This document shows positions 47,995 to 50,695 of a DNA stretch of 50,695 bases, piece after piece (within the stretch, counting starts at the first letter, position 1; each line of letters opens with the position of its first letter). The translations under genes were made by a program, and so were the position numbers. Source of the stretch: a virus; the IMG/VR virus record IMGVR_UViG_3300025115_000247, positions 1 to 50,695 of that record. One strand, written 5' to 3'. The notes beneath the pieces are model-generated. The model made no database searches, was not told the DNA's origin, and saw only the letters and a list, made by a program, of their open reading frames with translations.

Positions 47995-49024
47995 TTTTAG
48001 CCCAATACTGTTTTAGTGCTAATGCAAATGGTTCAATTTTTTTGTTATATTCGTTAGCACCAGCAAAGTTACGATCTGCGATGTAATTCTTCATTTCACG
48101 CATTAACTCGGCCATTTCTTTTTCTGCTTGTGCTACAGTAATTTGTCCCCATCCAGGAATCACAATAACATCGCTGGTGTCAAAGTCTTCGTCTACTTGC
48201 TTTGGATAACTATAAATTCTTTTTAACTTTTCATTTGACCGGTCTTCGTCTTGCCATCTTTTAATAGTTGCTTCTTTATCCCAGTGTGGCGGAATATCGT
48301 CCGGGTAGTAACGCATCAGACTGTATTCATAAGGTAACCCGTCTTTAGTACCTGGACGATCATTATGATAATATGAGTGTGTACTCCAGTCTTCAGTAAC
48401 CGTAGAACTTAATGCACTGTCCAGTAACTGAATTACTTTCTTAATTAATGCTGGGTTATTTTTTGTTCTTGGGTATAGGTCTACAACAATTTGCTGTTTT
48501 GCTTTGTTGTCTGCTTGCGGCCACATTTCTCTAATCTGTGTTGCACCAGTGATTCCGCTTGCTCCTGCTTTATATTGGACTGTAGGTAAGTAAACCATGT
48601 ACCCGTGTTTAGTTAACGGTTGTACATTGTCTGGGTTGTATGGTTGGATATATGCTGGTGTACCGTCTTTCTTATTGCCGCCAATTTTAATGTCGCCTGC
48701 GTCTTTTTCACTGCGACAGTAAATTAACACTGTGCTATTCGGATCATACTTTGATGTAATCTCGTCTGGCTTAAAAGGAATGCGTACTTGAACAAATCTA
48801 TCTTCCGGAACACCTGCGATGATAGCTAATTGCTTTTTAACTTCAAACGGGAAAGGTCTTGTTTTAGTGTCGTTGGTTGCAGCGACCCATACATCAGCAT
48901 CAGGAAATGCTTTTACTGCGGATTGGTAAAGGGCAGAGTGGCCTGGGGTCCACGGATGAAAACCACCAGCGCATATTATTATTTTTTTAAAGTCTTGGTG
49001 TTCGAACAGCTCTGAAATAAACAT
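47978..49024 (-). CDS. NadM/cytidylyltransferase-fold nucleotidyltransferase with a CTS-like leader
   Basis: 348 residues. The leader MFISELFEHQDFKK (LFE) resembles the block upstream. KIIICAGGFHPWTPGHSALY is the HxGH-type signature of nucleotidylyltransferases (here G-F-H-P-x2-P-G-H), and SGITGATQIREMWP is the ISSTxIR-like motif. The C-terminal 150 residues are unrelated (YYHNDRPGTKDGLPYEYSLM). NMN or pantetheine-phosphate adenylylation are the likely reactions. Below a late promoter, so perhaps packaged. Confidence 0.8.
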   Translation of the reverse strand: MFISELFEHQDFKKIIICAGGFHPWTPGHSALYQSAVKAFPDADVWVAATNDTKTRPFPFEVKKQLAIIAGVPEDRFVQVRIPFKPDEITSKYDPNSTVLIYCRSEKDAGDIKIGGNKKDGTPAYIQPYNPDNVQPLTKHGYMVYLPTVQYKAGASGITGATQIREMWPQADNKAKQQIVVDLYPRTKNNPALIKKVIQLLDSALSSTVTEDWSTHSYYHNDRPGTKDGLPYEYSLMRYYPDDIPPHWDKEATIKRWQDEDRSNEKLKRIYSYPKQVDEDFDTSDVIVIPGWGQITVAQAEKEMAELMREMKNYIADRNFAGANEYNKKIEPFALALKQYWAKNAEHN

Positions 49025-49042
49025 AAAATATCCATTTATGTT

Positions 49043-49050
49043 TATTTATA
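49043..49050 (-). promoter_or_regulatory. T4-type late promoter
   Basis: TATAAATA on the minus strand, 19 bases upstream of the nucleotidyltransferase ATG at 49024. Confidence 0.65.
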
Positions 49051-49065
49051 ACAGTCAATGATTTC

Positions 49066-49464
49066 CATCAAAGAGCAAAATTAACAGGAAAGTTATACGA
49101 ACAGCTAAAGATAGATAATCAAGAATACAGAAGAGTGTTCAATCCAATGCACGATCCGGTAATTAAAGAAAGACACATGCAAGCAATTCAGCTCCGAGGA
49201 AAAACAAAAGGTGCTTCCGGATTAAAACGCGGCCCACTATCTGAGGAAGTTAAGCAGAAACTAAGAGAGGCTACGGATTAAGTCAATGACACCGGAGAGG
49301 AAGAAGCAAATAAGCGAATTTCATTCGGACCGCAGCGAAGGTCTCAGAGAGAAATACCGGCAAGCAAATGGCATTTTAGCATCGTGTATTCACTGCCGTC
49401 GGGTTTTTAACTAGGTTAGTTGTTTAGGTGGCACGGTGATAATTGTAGTCAGAGATATACATAA
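49066..49464 (+). pseudogene. decayed homing endonuclease remnant
   Basis: Three plus-strand frames in sequence keep recognisable parts. 49066-49281: HQRAKLTGKLYEQLKIDNQE through IKERHMQAIQLRGKTKGASG and EEVKQKLREATD, NUMOD3-like. 49286-49414: MTPERKKQISEFHSDRSEG then SCIHCRRVFN. Up to 49464: RWHGDNCSQR, completing the zinc-ribbon tail of the GIY-YIG and HNH enzymes at 7 and 20 kb. Stops and frame changes show it is dead. Confidence 0.75.
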
Positions 49465-49492
49465 TTACACCTATATCTCGTATTTCGTTAAA

Positions 49493-49939
49493 TTACATTG
49501 ATTCCAACACCCAGATATAAAACGGGGAATTAAACTTTAGTTCGTAGGTTCCGTTCCAACCTAAGTTAACATGCATGTTAGAAGGGAATCCCTCCTTTGG
49601 CTCGTCTGGAATGTATTTAGAATGAGTCCATTTCAAGAATTCTAACTCGATATCGTCAATTTCGATTTCGACGATGTTAAGCAATAGGTCTTTTTCGATA
49701 TTCCCATTTTTGTTTTGCACAACATCGGATGCTACTTTTCCTATTAAGCGAATCTGCAACGTATGACTAACATCTTCTTCGACCTCGGCAGAAAATTCGA
49801 TGTACTCAACAATTCCGGATTCGCTCACAATAGTGCCAGATTTTTTAACTTCGTTGTTGACTAAGATTTCATATTGCGGTCTTCGGTCCCAGTATGTTCC
49901 GGAAAGACCTACTTTAAATCTAAGTTCTTCGGTTGCCAT
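49493..49939 (-). CDS. beta-sandwich phage protein, 148 aa
   Basis: RFKVGLSGTYWDRRPQYEIL and VEEDVSHTLQIRLIG resemble carbohydrate-binding-type sandwiches; the C-terminal HVNLGWNGTYELKFNSPFYI with WVLES is a motif recurrent in T4-like phages. Likely a virion surface or fibre-associated protein. No enzymatic residues noted. Together with the 90-aa protein it flanks the nucleotidyltransferase gene and the endonuclease remnant. Confidence 0.65.
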   Translation of the reverse strand: MATEELRFKVGLSGTYWDRRPQYEILVNNEVKKSGTIVSESGIVEYIEFSAEVEEDVSHTLQIRLIGKVASDVVQNKNGNIEKDLLLNIVEIEIDDIELEFLKWTHSKYIPDEPKEGFPSNMHVNLGWNGTYELKFNSPFYIWVLESM

Positions 49940-50034
49940 ATTATAGTTTCCTTTTACGGTTTGTTAGGTAAATATTAGTGTAGTCCGCGATATTGACAGT
50001 ATCCGACTACCCTAGACAACTCAGAAGAGCTTAT

Positions 50035-50103
50035 ATGTCCAGCAGTAATATTTATTATGTCTATGCGTACCTACGCAGATTTAAGGGGTCTGGATCTTAC
50101 TGA
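50035..50103 (+). pseudogene. GIY-YIG endonuclease N-terminal remnant
   Basis: The plus-strand frame MSSSNIYYVYAYLRRFKG ends at TGA. NIYYVYAYLR matches the first strand of the two intact GIY-YIG enzymes here ([18 protein letters not shown]); everything after it is missing. It overlaps the 3' end of the glycosyltransferase gene. Confidence 0.6.
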
Positions 50104-50695
50104 GATCCCCTAAAAATTCATAGGTCCCGCAGTGGTTCAGCAACACTCGGCTGTCGGCCCACATGTCGTACCCTAATTTTGCAGCCCTACGGCAAAAGGT
50201 CCAATCTTCACTCAAATAATGACCATTTTCGTCGATGATTGTATCGAAAATGCTATACATGTTTGGCTCATATTGTTTACCGAGACCGACATCGTCTACA
50301 TACTTTGTTTCTGGGTGTGCTTTGATAAGTGCTTCGTGCACTTCTCGTTTAAAAATTAGGAACCCTGTTGCTAAGGTGTCAACTGTAAACAGCGGACCTT
50401 GAATCTTTGTTTCTCTCTTTAAGTTAATTGCATAGTTAATTGGCAACGACTTTTTAGGATACAAACCGCCAATAATTTCTTTATCAGCAGCAATCATTTG
50501 GAAGATTGATTCTGGTTGGAATCGAATATCTGCGTCAATGAACATATAATGAGTAGCCTTTTCGTTAGCTCTCATTTTAGCCATTAAGTTATTGCGGCCT
50601 CGTGTAATAAGCGATTCGTTAACCATAGTATCTAGAGACCAATTAAGTCCTGCTCGTGATGCCATTAATACGAATTTAAGAAAGCTAGTAAAACA
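50081..50695 (-). CDS. GT-A-type glycosyltransferase, cut by the right edge
   Basis: The frame is open to the edge; an internal ATG at 50665 is not the true start, since upstream codons (FTSFLKFVL) fit the family. SLITRGRNNLMAKM, HYMFIDADIRFQPESIFQMI with DAD as DxD metal site, EIIGGLYPKKSLP, and EDWTFCRRAAKLGYDMWADS are typical of phage GT-A/Anp1-like enzymes. Acceptor unknown; virion or host-surface glycosylation are possible. Confidence 0.85.
   Translation of the reverse strand, partial: CFTSFLKFVLMASRAGLNWSLDTMVNESLITRGRNNLMAKMRANEKATHYMFIDADIRFQPESIFQMIAADKEIIGGLYPKKSLPINYAINLKRETKIQGPLFTVDTLATGFLIFKREVHEALIKAHPETKYVDDVGLGKQYEPNMYSIFDTIIDENGHYLSEDWTFCRRAAKLGYDMWADSRVLLNHCGTYEFLGDLSKIQTP

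Noticed and set aside
1-50695. CRISPR array
   Set aside because: No regularly spaced direct repeats; the only strong tandem repeat is the coding 39-bp duplication.
1-50695. Prophage or integrated element
   Set aside because: No integrase, attachment repeats or host operon; replication and late-promoter features fit a lytic T4-like phage.

Overview
This window looks like part of the genome of a large, strictly lytic T4-like myovirus. The evidence is a gp43-type family B DNA polymerase, a gp45-type sliding clamp, a T4 RNase H-type 5' nuclease, a DsbA-like protein, T4-type late promoters (TATAAATA), a tRNA cluster, dense overlapping small genes nearly all on the minus strand, and many homing endonucleases. 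No integrase or bacterial housekeeping operon is seen. The host is probably a betaproteobacterium (Burkholderiales-like), because a complete porin of that type is encoded; this is inference from one gene. The DNA is AT-rich apart from the MoxR gene at the left edge.

Layout. 1-8409 (minus): a MoxR AAA+ ATPase (cut by the left edge) and a DUF2828/VWA protein form a likely chaperone pair. Between them lies a cassette of membrane and envelope genes: two fatty acid desaturases, an aspartyl hydroxylase-like oxygenase, a PglD-like acyltransferase, a two-helix membrane protein, an FmdB zinc ribbon, and a full-length porin with its own late promoter and terminator. The DUF2828 gene is split by an HNH endonuclease gene. 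8420-8930 is a roughly 500-base non-coding leader full of perfect hairpins, with an early and a late promoter. 9-14 kb holds small accessory genes, a deaminase, a radical SAM protein, a transglycosylase and three tRNAs (Arg-UCU, Lys-UUU, Met-CAU). 14.5-19.5 kb holds conserved phage hypotheticals.

19.6-33.5 kb holds RNase H and a 7-deazaguanine block: FolE, QueD, QueE, a second pterin-synthase-like protein and a DpdA/TGT-like transglycosylase. With these are HIT, phosphoribosyltransferase, SGNH, aminotransferase and glycosyltransferase genes. The natural reading is synthesis of a deazaguanine that is exchanged into phage DNA to evade restriction. 34-41.4 kb is replication: the clamp, then DNA polymerase broken into three reading frames. 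One break contains a split intein at the YGD/TDS active-site motif with a Vsr-like endonuclease between its halves. The other break is made by a second Vsr-like endonuclease. The polymerase N-terminal piece has no ATG, GTG or TTG start.

41.4-50.7 kb holds a sulfotransferase-like gene, DsbA, SGNH, then a block whose proteins begin with short leaders ending in a T4 prohead-protease-like site, beta-sandwich proteins, two decayed homing endonuclease remnants, and a glycosyltransferase cut by the right edge.

Two promoter classes recur: near-perfect sigma70 sites (TTGACA, 16-17 bases, TATAAT) and TATAAATA late sites, consistent with T4-like early and late transcription.
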